Shown piece by piece: positions 24,222 to 32,421 of a DNA stretch of 64,000 nt. Source of the stretch: Thiohalomonas sp041685045 (GTDB lineage: Bacteria; Pseudomonadota; Gammaproteobacteria; Thiohalomonadales; Thiohalomonadaceae); NCBI GenBank assembly GCA_041685045.1, contig JAWLGP010000011.1, positions 74,157 to 138,156 on the forward strand, in the 5' to 3' direction. The notes under the pieces were generated by a model. The model saw only the letters and a program-made list of their open reading frames with translations, was not told the origin of the DNA and ran no database searches. Made by a program: the position numbers and the translations under genes. Every line of letters begins with the position of its first letter. Within the stretch, counting starts at the first letter, position 1.

Positions 24222-24884
24222 TCACGCCTCTTTCTGGCAGAGGTTCTGCTCGACCGCCATAACGGCGGCTTCGACACGGGAGTGTACGCTCAGCTTCCGC
24301 AGGATCGCCTTAACGTGCAGTTTGACCGTGCCGTCGGAGATGCCGAGGTTGCGCGCAATGACCTTGTTGCTCTGCCCTTCCGCGACCAGGCAGAGGATCT
24401 CCAGTTCACGCGGGGTCAGTTCGTCGAAGGGATTGCGCGGTGCCTCGGCCGGTTCATCCGCGTTGAGACCGTCGCCCTGGACAACGCGGGCGAGCACACC
24501 TGCGAGTTCCGGGGCGACGATGGTCTTGCCATTGACGATTTCGCCCAGGGCATCGACCAGTTCCGAGGGCTCCATGTCCTTCAGCAGATAGCCTTGCGCA
24601 CCATTACGCAGGCACTCGACCAGGTCCTCCTCCTCGTTGGAGGTGGTGAGCATCACAATGGGCATCTTGGCCCCTTCGCGGCGTAGCGAGCCGAGCACCT
24701 CCAGCCCATTCATGTCCGGCATGCGCATGTCCAACAGCACGATTTCGGGGTCCAGCTCCGTGGCCTTTTGAATTCCTTCCCGGCCGTCGCCAACGGCAGC
24801 GACGACATCGATGCCGTGGCGCTCGAGCAGCGTTTCCAGCCCGCTGCGGAAGAGAGTGTGATCGTCAATCAACAGAACGCGCAT
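24222..24884 (-). CDS. NarL/FixJ-type response regulator
   Basis: 220 aa. The receiver domain has acidic pocket residues near VLLIDDH, the phosphorylation site in VLLDMRMPDMNG, and the conserved Thr and Lys in MLTTSNE and YLLKDM. The C-terminal LuxR-type HTH is LTPRELEILCLVAEGQSNKV and then IARNLGISDGTVKLHVKAI. It lies downstream of a NarX-like kinase in the same direction, 144 bases away, so the two form a pair. Position next to dsrR suggests control of sulfur or respiratory genes (inference). Confidence 0.9.
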   Translation of the reverse strand: MRVLLIDDHTLFRSGLETLLERHGIDVVAAVGDGREGIQKATELDPEIVLLDMRMPDMNGLEVLGSLRREGAKMPIVMLTTSNEEEDLVECLRNGAQGYLLKDMEPSELVDALGEIVNGKTIVAPELAGVLARVVQGDGLNADEPAEAPRNPFDELTPRELEILCLVAEGQSNKVIARNLGISDGTVKLHVKAILRKLSVHSRVEAAVMAVEQNLCQKEA

Positions 24885-24898
24885 TGGAAGTTCCAGTT

Positions 24899-25016
24899 AA
24901 ACCGCAGAGGTGCAGAGAGCACCGAGATCCGAGAGTTCTGGATCTGAGGGGCCAGCGCCAATCGTGCTTCAATCGAGCAAAAGTATCGGCTTTCTCTTCG
25001 TCTCAGCGGTTATTTT
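24899..25016. repeat. Degenerate oligomer-repeat spacer between kinase and regulator genes
   Basis: ACCGCAGAGGTGCAGAGAGC near 24901 is a diverged member of the CCGCAGAGACGCGGAGG arm family. TCTCAGCGGTTATTTTT near 25000 may be the worn opposite arm. No gene is seen in this 144-base gap. Confidence 0.4.
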
Positions 25017-25028
25017 TCGTTTTTGCCG

Positions 25029-26672
25029 TCAAATCAGGGCGAAGCGCTGGTTGGGGCGGTCGCTGTTCGGGTCCGGGTGGCGGAAGCTCAGCGAAACCCG
25101 GGTACCTTCGCCTTCTTCACTCTCGATGCGCAGTTCCCCCCCGAGATAGCGGGCGCGCTCCTGCATGATCGAAAGCCCGATGTGTTCACCTGGATGGCCG
25201 GAGAACGCAGGACGGCTCATGCCGATGCCGTCATCCTCCACCAGCACATTGTAGTTGCCGTCGTTGTCGCATTTGAGCATGACGCGGACGGTGTGGGCCT
25301 TGCTGTGTTTGCGAATGTTGGCGAGCGCCTCCTGCACGATCCGCAGCACCTGCATCTCCAGGTTGGCGGGCAGCCGGGTCGATTCCCATTCCTTTTGCAG
25401 GAAGATGTTCATGCCGGTCTGCTTGCGGAACGTCTGTACCAGGTCTTCCAACGCCGGTAACAGGCCGCGGGCATTCATCGGTGCCCGGAAGTGGGCGAGC
25501 AGCTCGCGAAGTTCGGTATAGGCTTCGTCAAGGCCCGCCTTGACCTGCTGGATCTCGCCATGGATGCTGTCCATGGACTGCTTGTCCACGGTCTCGTCGA
25601 GCATGCTGACCTGGAACCGCAGGGAGGCCAGCGTCTGTGCCAGGGAGTCGTGCAGCTCATGGGCGAGGGCATTGCGCTCCTGCATGATCGACAGGCGCTT
25701 GGCCTCGTTGTCGAGATGGGCCTTTTCGATCGCCATGCCCAGGTGGCGGCCGATGGAGGTAAAGAGGGCCTTCACCTCGTCGCGGGCCCGGAATTCCGAA
25801 CGGTCGACGAAAAGGTTGTACACGCCGAGGTTCTTGCCGCGGTACTGGAGCGGGACGGCGATCATCTCCAGTGAGGTGTCATAGAGCATCGGGCGGCCGA
25901 CGAACTGGCTGCAGGGGCGAAGGTCATGCTGGAACAGTACCTCACCTTCCTCCACAGCGTTGCCGCAGAGGCAGCGCTGTACCGGCACCATCCGCTCCAA
26001 CTCCACCACCTCATCATCCAGGCCGATGCTGGCGACGAGTTCCATCTGGTTGTTGTCGGTGAGCAGGCGCACGGTGCCAGCCTTGGCATTGACGATATCC
26101 CGCATGGTGTAGAGGAAGCGGGTGAGCAGGTCCTTGAGGTCGCGGGAGGCGTTGAGACTGGCGGCAACGTCATAGAGAACCTGTAGGGAGTTGGTCTTCT
26201 GGGCGATACGCTCGGTCTGGCGACGCACCTCCTCGTCCAGATTGAGCGACAGACTCTGCAGCGACTCGCCGATTCGGTTCAGGTCATGGGCGAGGGCATT
26301 GAATTCGCTGCTGCCGCCCTCGGGGAGCCGCACCTGATGGTCTCCGTGCCGGACCCGGCTGGCCCAGTCGCGCACCCGGCCCATCGGGGTCAGCAGTTGG
26401 GTATAGAGCACGCCAAACAGGATCGAGACCATGGCAAGCCCCAGGGCCAACAGCAACAACAGGATCCCGAACAACAGATCGGTGCTTTCCGGATGCCGGA
26501 CCTGGAGAAACGCGGTCAGGCCCATCGCAGGTAGCAGGAGGGCCAGACCGATCAGCGGCAGCAGGAAGCGCTTGTGACGCAGCAGGCCATTGAGACCGGC
26601 CGCTTGTTGGCCAGTGTCGGCGGCGGACATCACCTCGAAAGGCTGTGCTCCTGACTCTTGCACCTGGCTCAT
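25029..26672 (-). CDS. NarX-like membrane histidine kinase
   Basis: 547 aa from ATG 26672. Two membrane helices (FLLPLIGLALLLPAMGLTAFL and LLFGILLLLLALGLAMVSIL) are followed by HAMP, a coiled coil and a GAF domain. The GAF domain contains RCLCGNAVEEG and a further Cys in LRPCSQF, a cysteine pattern seen in NarX-type kinases. The HisKA_3 phospho-acceptor is in ALAHELHDSLAQTLASLRFQ and the ATPase domain has VEDDGIGM. The periplasmic loop between helices is very short, so the signal is probably sensed in the membrane or cytosol. It pairs with the regulator at 24222-24884. Confidence 0.88.
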   Translation of the reverse strand: MSQVQESGAQPFEVMSAADTGQQAAGLNGLLRHKRFLLPLIGLALLLPAMGLTAFLQVRHPESTDLLFGILLLLLALGLAMVSILFGVLYTQLLTPMGRVRDWASRVRHGDHQVRLPEGGSSEFNALAHDLNRIGESLQSLSLNLDEEVRRQTERIAQKTNSLQVLYDVAASLNASRDLKDLLTRFLYTMRDIVNAKAGTVRLLTDNNQMELVASIGLDDEVVELERMVPVQRCLCGNAVEEGEVLFQHDLRPCSQFVGRPMLYDTSLEMIAVPLQYRGKNLGVYNLFVDRSEFRARDEVKALFTSIGRHLGMAIEKAHLDNEAKRLSIMQERNALAHELHDSLAQTLASLRFQVSMLDETVDKQSMDSIHGEIQQVKAGLDEAYTELRELLAHFRAPMNARGLLPALEDLVQTFRKQTGMNIFLQKEWESTRLPANLEMQVLRIVQEALANIRKHSKAHTVRVMLKCDNDGNYNVLVEDDGIGMSRPAFSGHPGEHIGLSIMQERARYLGGELRIESEEGEGTRVSLSFRHPDPNSDRPNQRFALI

Positions 26673-26864
26673 GAAGTAGGAATGGTGGCATTTCACAAGG
26701 GTGAAACCCGACCATATTAACATAGACCGGGTGAACGGGATCACGCCCCGGAAGCGGCTACAAAAAGGCCTTCCAAACTCCGTGGGCAATGTCCTTGTGA
26801 GCCGGAGGCGAGGTACGCAAGGGCCTGCGGTGACGCCGGCGCAGCGAGCTTTGGAACAACTCCC

Positions 26865-27221
26865 TCAGCTGCTGCAGCCGCCGGAACCGCAACCGCAGCT
26901 GTCGCCATCGTCTTTGGGGGGGACGTAGTTCGGGTCGTTCGGGTTCAGAATGATGAAGCGGTGTTGGCCGGGCTCGAATTCCACGAAATCGATCGTCGTG
27001 CCGTTTAGCATCGGTTCGAACTCGGGCCGCATGATGACGCTGATGCCTTCGCAGTTGAAGATCAGGTCATCATCCGTCATTTCGTCAAAGCCGATGCCGT
27101 AATCGAAGCTGCCGTCCGGGCTCTTGCGGGCGGCAATCCGCAGCGACAGTTTTTCGGCCTGCGCCTGTTCGGCGGACGCGAGCACCTGCTTGGCGGCGGC
27201 GGCGGTGAGAGAAATGGTCAT
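26865..27221 (-). CDS. dsrR: DsrR, IscA-like protein of the dsr cluster
   Basis: 118 aa. It has the A-type carrier fold: ISLTAAAAKQVLASAEQA, DDLIFNCEGISVIMRPE and LNGTTIDFVE. The first of the three cluster-binding cysteines of IscA proteins is absent (RIAARKSPDGSFDYG at that position), in line with the published finding that Allochromatium DsrR does not bind a cluster. However, a C-terminal DSCGCGSGGC tail retains cysteines. Its ATG overlaps the dsrN stop (ATGA). The role is thought to be post-transcriptional control of dsr expression. Confidence 0.88.
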   Translation of the reverse strand: MTISLTAAAAKQVLASAEQAQAEKLSLRIAARKSPDGSFDYGIGFDEMTDDDLIFNCEGISVIMRPEFEPMLNGTTIDFVEFEPGQHRFIILNPNDPNYVPPKDDGDSCGCGSGGCSS

Positions 27222-28624
27222 GGATTACCTCCTTCGGTGCTGGGGGGGCTAGGCTGCCGATCATCGCGCACCCGGCGCACGAAGTCGACGAAACGGCGAA
27301 CCCAGTGATTCGATTCGACATCCTGCAGGTGGACGTAGTTGGCCAGCAGGTTTTTGTAGACGAAGCCGTCGTGGCTCCCGTCGATCCCCGCTCCCCGGTT
27401 TACCTCATAGGCATAGGTCAGGCCGGGTGCGAGGTTCTCCAGGGAGGAGTAGTGAAACTCGTGGGCGTGCACCTCGTCGGTATCGGCAGCCGGCCACGGG
27501 GCTTTGCCGGTCGGCCGGAGGCGGACGTAACCGCGGCCGACCGGGGATGTGTGCATCACCGTATCGGCGGGGACGACGCCGACCATCTCTGCGCACTTGT
27601 CCTGCCAGCGGATGCTGCGCGTCAGGTACATCAGACCGCCGCATTCGGCGTAGACCGGCATGCCAGCCTCGATGGCGTCGCGGATCGCCTGCCGCATCGA
27701 CCGGTTCGCCGCGAGTTGCCGCATCTGCGTTTCCGGGAAACCGCCGCCGATGAAAAGGGCATCGACGGTTGGCAGGTCGGTGTCCCGAAGCGGACTGAAC
27801 GGCAAAAGCTCGGCACCGGCCACCCGGAAGCGCTCCAGATCGCGCGGGTAGTAGAAGCCGAACGCTGCGTCCTGCGCGATACCGATGCGGACATCGGCAG
27901 GGCGGGCGGGCGGTTCGGGCAACGGCTCGGCCGAAGGCAAAGCGGCCTCGTTCGCCAGTTGCTGTAGCTGATCCAGATCCACCTGCCGTTCAATCGCGTC
28001 GGCGATTTTGGCCAGTATCCGATCCGCTTCGGCCGCCTCATTGCTTGGAACCAGGCCTAGATGGCGCTCATCGATCGCAAGGTTCGGATCACGGTGAACC
28101 GCTCCGACGATCGGCACATCCAGGTAGTGGCCCAGGACTTCGCGCAGGCGTTTCTCGTGGCGTTCACCGGCGATGTTGTTGAGGAGCAAGCCGGCGATAC
28201 GAATTTTGGGTTCGAAGGCCATGAAACCGCGGACCAGGGGAACAATGCTGCGGGTCGCTCCTTTGACGTTGACCACCAGTAGCACGGGAGCCCCCAGCAG
28301 CGCCGCCAGGGCGGCGTTACTGTGCCTACCTTCAACGTCCAGGCTGTCATAGAGACCCATGTTGCCTTCGATCAGTGCCAGAGCGCTTCCCGTTGCGTAA
28401 TGGCGAAACGTGCCGAGGATCTCGGCAGGGGACATGGTGTTGAAATCGAGGTTCTGGCACGGCCGGCCGCTGGCACGCCCGAGCCACATCGGGTCGATGT
28501 AGTCCGGCCCCTTCTTGAACGGCTGTACCGCCACGCCACGCCGGGCGAGGGCAGCACACAGCCCCAGCGTCAGGGTGGTCTTCCCGGACGACTTCTGGGG
28601 GGCTCCGATGAGTAGATGTGCCAT
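27218..28624 (-). CDS. dsrN: DsrN, CobB/CbiA-like siroheme amidase
   Basis: 468 aa from ATG 28624. The N-terminal P-loop domain is LLIGAPQKSSGKTTLTLGLC and the C-terminal class I glutamine amidotransferase-like domain has YAECGGLMYL with the catalytic Cys and EVHAHEFHYSS. The family makes cobyrinic acid a,c-diamide; DsrN is expected to convert siroheme into siroamide for DsrAB. No cobalamin genes are nearby, supporting the Dsr role. It is separated from the upstream TrpD-like gene by an inverted repeat element. Confidence 0.92.
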   Translation of the reverse strand: MAHLLIGAPQKSSGKTTLTLGLCAALARRGVAVQPFKKGPDYIDPMWLGRASGRPCQNLDFNTMSPAEILGTFRHYATGSALALIEGNMGLYDSLDVEGRHSNAALAALLGAPVLLVVNVKGATRSIVPLVRGFMAFEPKIRIAGLLLNNIAGERHEKRLREVLGHYLDVPIVGAVHRDPNLAIDERHLGLVPSNEAAEADRILAKIADAIERQVDLDQLQQLANEAALPSAEPLPEPPARPADVRIGIAQDAAFGFYYPRDLERFRVAGAELLPFSPLRDTDLPTVDALFIGGGFPETQMRQLAANRSMRQAIRDAIEAGMPVYAECGGLMYLTRSIRWQDKCAEMVGVVPADTVMHTSPVGRGYVRLRPTGKAPWPAADTDEVHAHEFHYSSLENLAPGLTYAYEVNRGAGIDGSHDGFVYKNLLANYVHLQDVESNHWVRRFVDFVRRVRDDRQPSPPSTEGGNP

Positions 28625-28640
28625 GGGGTTAAAAGCTTTC

Positions 28641-28716
28641 AACGCAAAGGCGCAAAGACGCAAAGGTTTTCACCGGTAATCTCTTTGCGACCTTTGCGTC
28701 ATTGCGCCTTTGCGTT
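28641..28716. repeat. ACGCAAAGGCGCAAAGACGC-type inverted repeat inside dsr cluster
   Basis: Arm 28641-28666 (AACGCAAAGGCGCAAAGACG and on) mirrors 28691-28716 (CCTTTGCGTC...CGCCTTTGCGTT) with a 24-base centre, giving a strong hairpin with few mismatches. It lies between the TrpD-like gene and dsrN and could weaken readthrough to dsrN-dsrR. Confidence 0.8.
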
Positions 28717-28729
28717 GGGTTTTGAGCCT

Positions 28730-29734
28730 TCAGGCCGCGGCCAAAAGGCTGGACTTGTTGCGGGCGTTCCACATGTCCCAGGCCTGGTTTTCGGCTTCCT
28801 CGCGGCTGGCGGCGCGGCCCATCAGGTAGAGGGCGACGGCGACGGTGCCGACCACGGAGGCGGCGGCGTATTCGTCCTCTTTGTCACCCTTCCAGACGGT
28901 CATCAGGTCGGCAATGTTCATCTCGTCGGGGCGGACGTGGCGCTTTTCGAACATCGGCGGCCACTCCTCTTCGGAGAATTCGCCGTCGTGCAGCATGCGA
29001 ATGAGGCAGGGGAGGTCGGGGTTGCGTTCGATCTCGCCGCCTTCGCCCTTGATGGTGGCCGCGTGCGGCTGGCCCAGCGCCTTGGCCGACTCCTGGTGGA
29101 TGTCACGGTAGCCGGGGTGGAAGATTCCCTGCAATACGTAATCGGCGCCGAACGGGTTCAGCTCGCGGGCGATGGTGTGCACCGGCGAGCGCAGGCCGAG
29201 CAGCGGGCGCATTTCGATGATCTCGTGCAGCTTCGGCGACAGGTGTTCCAGGTCCAGGTAGGCAAAATTCTGGTGGTCCATCTGCATCGCGGCCTCTTCC
29301 AGGGAATGGGCCACGGGCACGCCGAGTTCCGGCAGCACGTTCTTGGTGTAAATGCGCCCGGCGGTATGGCCGCTGGCGCCATGCATGAAGATGCGCACGC
29401 CGTTTTGTGCCAGCAGCAGCGCGGCAAGGATATACCAGGGCAGGATCCGCTTTTTGCCGGCATAGGAGGACCAGTCCAGGTCGACCTTGGGCGCGTCGGC
29501 CGGCACCCGGATCGTCTCGCGGATCGCGCGCACGAAGGCTGCCACCTCCGGGCCGGTCTCCTCTTTCACGCGCATCAGCATGAGGAAGGCACCGAGCTGA
29601 ATCGGCTGCACTTCGTCCGCCATGATCATCCGCATCGCCTCGTAGGACTCTTCGGCGTTGAGGGCGCGGGAGCCTTGACGCCCCTTCCCGAGGATGCGGA
29701 CGTACTGCGCGAAAGGGTGTTCTTGCTGGGTCAT
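28730..29734 (-). CDS. Anthranilate phosphoribosyltransferase-like (TrpD2/YbiB-like) protein
   Basis: 334 aa. The N-terminal helical domain (LNAEESYEAMRMIMADEVQPIQLGAFLMLMRVKEE) and the MHGASGHTAGRIYTKNVL loop follow the TrpD/nucleoside phosphorylase class III pattern. The phosphate-binding GDGGxxxxNxxT of true TrpD is replaced, as in YbiB-type proteins, which bind nucleic acid instead of making tryptophan. It is in dsr orientation between dsrP and dsrN. A role in sulfur metabolism is unproven; it may simply share the transcript. A strong terminator-like hairpin separates it from dsrP. Confidence 0.8.
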   Translation of the reverse strand: MTQQEHPFAQYVRILGKGRQGSRALNAEESYEAMRMIMADEVQPIQLGAFLMLMRVKEETGPEVAAFVRAIRETIRVPADAPKVDLDWSSYAGKKRILPWYILAALLLAQNGVRIFMHGASGHTAGRIYTKNVLPELGVPVAHSLEEAAMQMDHQNFAYLDLEHLSPKLHEIIEMRPLLGLRSPVHTIARELNPFGADYVLQGIFHPGYRDIHQESAKALGQPHAATIKGEGGEIERNPDLPCLIRMLHDGEFSEEEWPPMFEKRHVRPDEMNIADLMTVWKGDKEDEYAAASVVGTVAVALYLMGRAASREEAENQAWDMWNARNKSSLLAAA

Positions 29735-29886
29735 GCGGGGACCTCGATGTTCAGCATTCGGGGGAGTTCGGTAATTCTAAGATAACTTGGGGCCGGGGTC
29801 AGGAACATCAAGGCGGTTGAAGAGTCAAGAGGGGCAAAGGGTTAACAGTTAAGGTTAGGGTGATGCGTCACGCGTCACGGAAAAAC

Positions 29887-29914
29887 GAAAACACCGGCCG
29901 AAGCCGGTGTTTTC
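29887..29914. terminator. Rho-independent-type hairpin after dsrP
   Basis: The stem GAAAACACCGGC / GCCGGTGTTTTC with loop CGAA is perfect over 12 bp and has T-runs on either strand. It lies 30 bases past the dsrP stop, marking the probable end of the dsrA-P transcript. Flanking TTAAGGTTAGGG and CTAACCCTTAAC also pair around it. Confidence 0.8.
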
Positions 29915-29943
29915 AATCCCTTGACAGCTAACCCTTAACGGCC

Positions 29944-31155
29944 TTACGCCGCGTGCGGCTTCACTTCGGCATCGGCCAGGCTGGCGGGCAGGGCACGCAG
30001 GGCCTTGACCGCTACCGTGGTCATCGCCAGGGCGATGGCGATGCCGGATATACCCAGCAGGATTTCCGGGGCGCTCGGGCTGTAGGCGTTGACCATGCCG
30101 TCAGCGAATGAACTGGTCACCTCATAGCCGGGGAACAGCGCCAGCGGGAAGGCCTGACCGCCAATCAGCAGGGTGTACAGCTGGGCGAACCCACCGACGA
30201 TCACCAAGCCGGAAGCGATGCCGATCCAGCCCCGCGACTTCCCGGTAGACGGGTGATACAGGATGGCCAAGGGTGCCAGGCTGCCCAACAGGATCTGACC
30301 GACCCAGAACAGGGTGGTATAGATCCCGCCGCCGCTGAGGATGAACTTCTCGACGCCATGGTGCTCGGGGGCGTACAGGTTCGTCAGGTGGTACACCAGC
30401 ACGAAGTAGAGCACACCGGCAACGAAAACGCCGAGCAGGTTCTTCAGACGGTTGACGACGTAGTCACCCAGCGGGCGGCTGGTCCAGCTGTAGGTCGCCA
30501 TCAGGTACAGCAGGAACACCGCCAGTCCGAAGGAGAACGACATGACGACGAACATCGGCGCCAACAGGGCGGCATCGTAGGCCTGACGGGCCACCAGGAA
30601 GCCGAAGATGGAGCCGGTACCGGTGGTCAGGATGAGGCGCCAGACGAAGGCGAACACACCGACCGGGGTGCTGTACTTGTTGAAGCGCTTTTCGAACATC
30701 ATCCACAGATAGACGGCGACGATTGCGAGGAAGCCGTTATAGAGGATGATGTTCCAGGCGAAGATCGACTTGAAGTTGTAGTTGGTCATGGCGACCACCA
30801 GTCGATCCGGCCGGCCCAGGTCAAGCACCAGCACCGTCAGCCCACCCAGCAGCAGGGCGATGGCCATGATGCCGGAGAGCGGGGCCAGCGGCTTGTACAT
30901 CTTCTTGCCGAACACCGAGCCGATCGATGCCACATTAAGGGCGCCGGAGGCGGCAACGATCAGGAAGATGGCGAACACGTGCGGGATACCCCAGACGATC
31001 TGGTTGTTCATCCCCGTCACCCAGTGACCGTTGTGCTCCATGTAGTACATGGAAGCGAGTCCGGCCAGGATGACCACGCCGAAGCCGGCGAGCAGGGCCC
31101 AGAAGCCCTTTCCTCCCTCAATCTGCGTGTAGAGCGTTTTCTTCATGCCTGTCAT
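29944..31155 (-). CDS. dsrP: DsrP, NrfD-type integral membrane subunit
   Basis: 403 aa (or 400 from the Met at residue 4). About ten transmembrane helices of the NrfD/PsrC family; WGIPHVFAIFLIVAASGALNVASIGS and LDLGRPDRLVVAMTNYNFKS are typical. It interacts with the quinone pool and links periplasmic DsrJ/DsrO to membrane electron transport in DsrMKJOP. It begins 8 bases after dsrO. The final gene of the core dsr transcript, judging by the hairpin downstream. Confidence 0.95.
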   Translation of the reverse strand: MTGMKKTLYTQIEGGKGFWALLAGFGVVILAGLASMYYMEHNGHWVTGMNNQIVWGIPHVFAIFLIVAASGALNVASIGSVFGKKMYKPLAPLSGIMAIALLLGGLTVLVLDLGRPDRLVVAMTNYNFKSIFAWNIILYNGFLAIVAVYLWMMFEKRFNKYSTPVGVFAFVWRLILTTGTGSIFGFLVARQAYDAALLAPMFVVMSFSFGLAVFLLYLMATYSWTSRPLGDYVVNRLKNLLGVFVAGVLYFVLVYHLTNLYAPEHHGVEKFILSGGGIYTTLFWVGQILLGSLAPLAILYHPSTGKSRGWIGIASGLVIVGGFAQLYTLLIGGQAFPLALFPGYEVTSSFADGMVNAYSPSAPEILLGISGIAIALAMTTVAVKALRALPASLADAEVKPHAA

Positions 31156-31163
31156 CCGTCGGT

Positions 31164-31910
31164 TTAGATACCCCGGTACCGCACGCCCGGGTTGAGGCCC
31201 AGGTCTTCGCGGATCGCGGTGGTGTCGTACTTGGCCAGTGCCTTGGAAATATCGCTGTTCGGGTCCTTCAGGTCACCGAACGTGATCGCCCCTTCCGGGC
31301 AGGACTCCACACAGGCCGGCAGGCGACCGGCATCGATGCGGTGCACACACATCGTGCAGCTCTCGACGCAGCCTTTGCCGCGCGGCATGTGCAGTTCCTG
31401 GTTTTCCAGGGATTCGTGCACAAAGGAACGCGCCTTGTAGGGGCAGGCCATCATGCAGTAGCGGCAGCCGATGCAGCGGTGGCGGTCCACCAGGACGACG
31501 CCGTCGGCACGCTTCATGGATGCGTTGGTCGGGCAGACGTCCACGCACGGCGGGTTTTCACAGTGCTGGCACATGACCGGCAGGGAGTGGGTCTTGCCGG
31601 TGGCGATGTGCTTCAACTCCACCTTGCGGATCCACTGTGCCTGCTGTTCGGGCCGTGACTTCAGCTCGTTGCTGCCCCAGCCGTTTTCCTGCTGGCAGGC
31701 GGTAACGCACTTGTCACAGCCTGTCGCACACTTGCTGCTGTCGATGAGTATGCCCCAGCGATTCTTGCTGGAGGCGGCCTCGTCGGCCGGGCGGGCCTCG
31801 GCGATGCCGAACAGGACCACGCCGGGGGCGATGGTCAGGCCGGCGGCCAGTTTGGCGCTATGACCGATGAACTCACGGCGTGCCAGATCCGTTTGTTTCT
31901 GTTCGCTCAT
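31164..31910 (-). CDS. dsrO: DsrO, periplasmic iron-sulfur protein with Tat signal
   Basis: 248 aa from ATG overlapping the dsrJ stop (ATGA). The Tat motif ARREFIGHSAK and a hydrophobic stretch open the protein. Ferredoxin cysteine sets follow: CATGCDKCVTAC, CQHCENPPCVDVCP, CIGCRYCMMACP and CTMCVHRIDAGRLPACVESCP, fitting four [4Fe-4S] clusters. It passes electrons between DsrJ and DsrP on the periplasmic side. Confidence 0.95.
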   Translation of the reverse strand: MSEQKQTDLARREFIGHSAKLAAGLTIAPGVVLFGIAEARPADEAASSKNRWGILIDSSKCATGCDKCVTACQQENGWGSNELKSRPEQQAQWIRKVELKHIATGKTHSLPVMCQHCENPPCVDVCPTNASMKRADGVVLVDRHRCIGCRYCMMACPYKARSFVHESLENQELHMPRGKGCVESCTMCVHRIDAGRLPACVESCPEGAITFGDLKDPNSDISKALAKYDTTAIREDLGLNPGVRYRGI

Positions 31911-32410
31911 TGAACCCCACCTGTCTGCTTGCTGGCATGGGCGCTGGCAAATTGGTTCAGCAGCGCGCCGGTATCCGGCTGGTGGACGTCTTTCAACGCC
32001 TTCATGCCGGGCGTGACCAGGGGATGGAAGAGGGCCGTCTGCTTCGGTTTGGTGGCGTGGCACTGGAAGCAGTCGATGCGTACGCCGGCATAGGCGTGGC
32101 AGTTCATGCAGAAGTGACCGCCCTGTTCGGCCGAAGCCGTTTGCGCTTCCGTTTCCGGAGCAACGTGGCACTCGATGCACTCATTCAGGCTGTGCTGCTT
32201 GGTGCGGATACCCTCGCGCAGGGCCTCGTCGCGATGATGCTGCAGGTAGTCCATGTGGTTGCGGCGCATGTCGTCGGTATCTTCGACACACTGCTCACCC
32301 TTGACGGCCGGCGGCACCTGCGGCTTGGCGACTTCGCTGACTGCCGGCGCTGACAGAGTCAGCGCCGCCAGAGCGGGCACCAGCAGCAGAAGCTTGCTGA
32401 TACGCTTCAT
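31907..32410 (-). CDS. dsrJ: DsrJ, triheme periplasmic cytochrome c
   Basis: 167 aa. A signal peptide or membrane anchor (LLLLVPALAALTLSAPA) precedes three CxxCH heme sites: CIECH, CMNCH and CFQCH. An isolated Cys in EQCVEDTDD corresponds to the position of the unusual His/Cys heme ligand of DsrJ. It is the periplasmic electron-transfer subunit of DsrMKJOP. The stop overlaps dsrO. Confidence 0.95.
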   Translation of the reverse strand: MKRISKLLLLVPALAALTLSAPAVSEVAKPQVPPAVKGEQCVEDTDDMRRNHMDYLQHHRDEALREGIRTKQHSLNECIECHVAPETEAQTASAEQGGHFCMNCHAYAGVRIDCFQCHATKPKQTALFHPLVTPGMKALKDVHQPDTGALLNQFASAHASKQTGGVQ

Positions 32411-32421
32411 GATGAACCTCT

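Noticed and set aside
26673..26864. dsrS after dsrR
   Set aside because: The space holds only a short spacer followed by a kinase gene; nothing resembling DsrS was seen.
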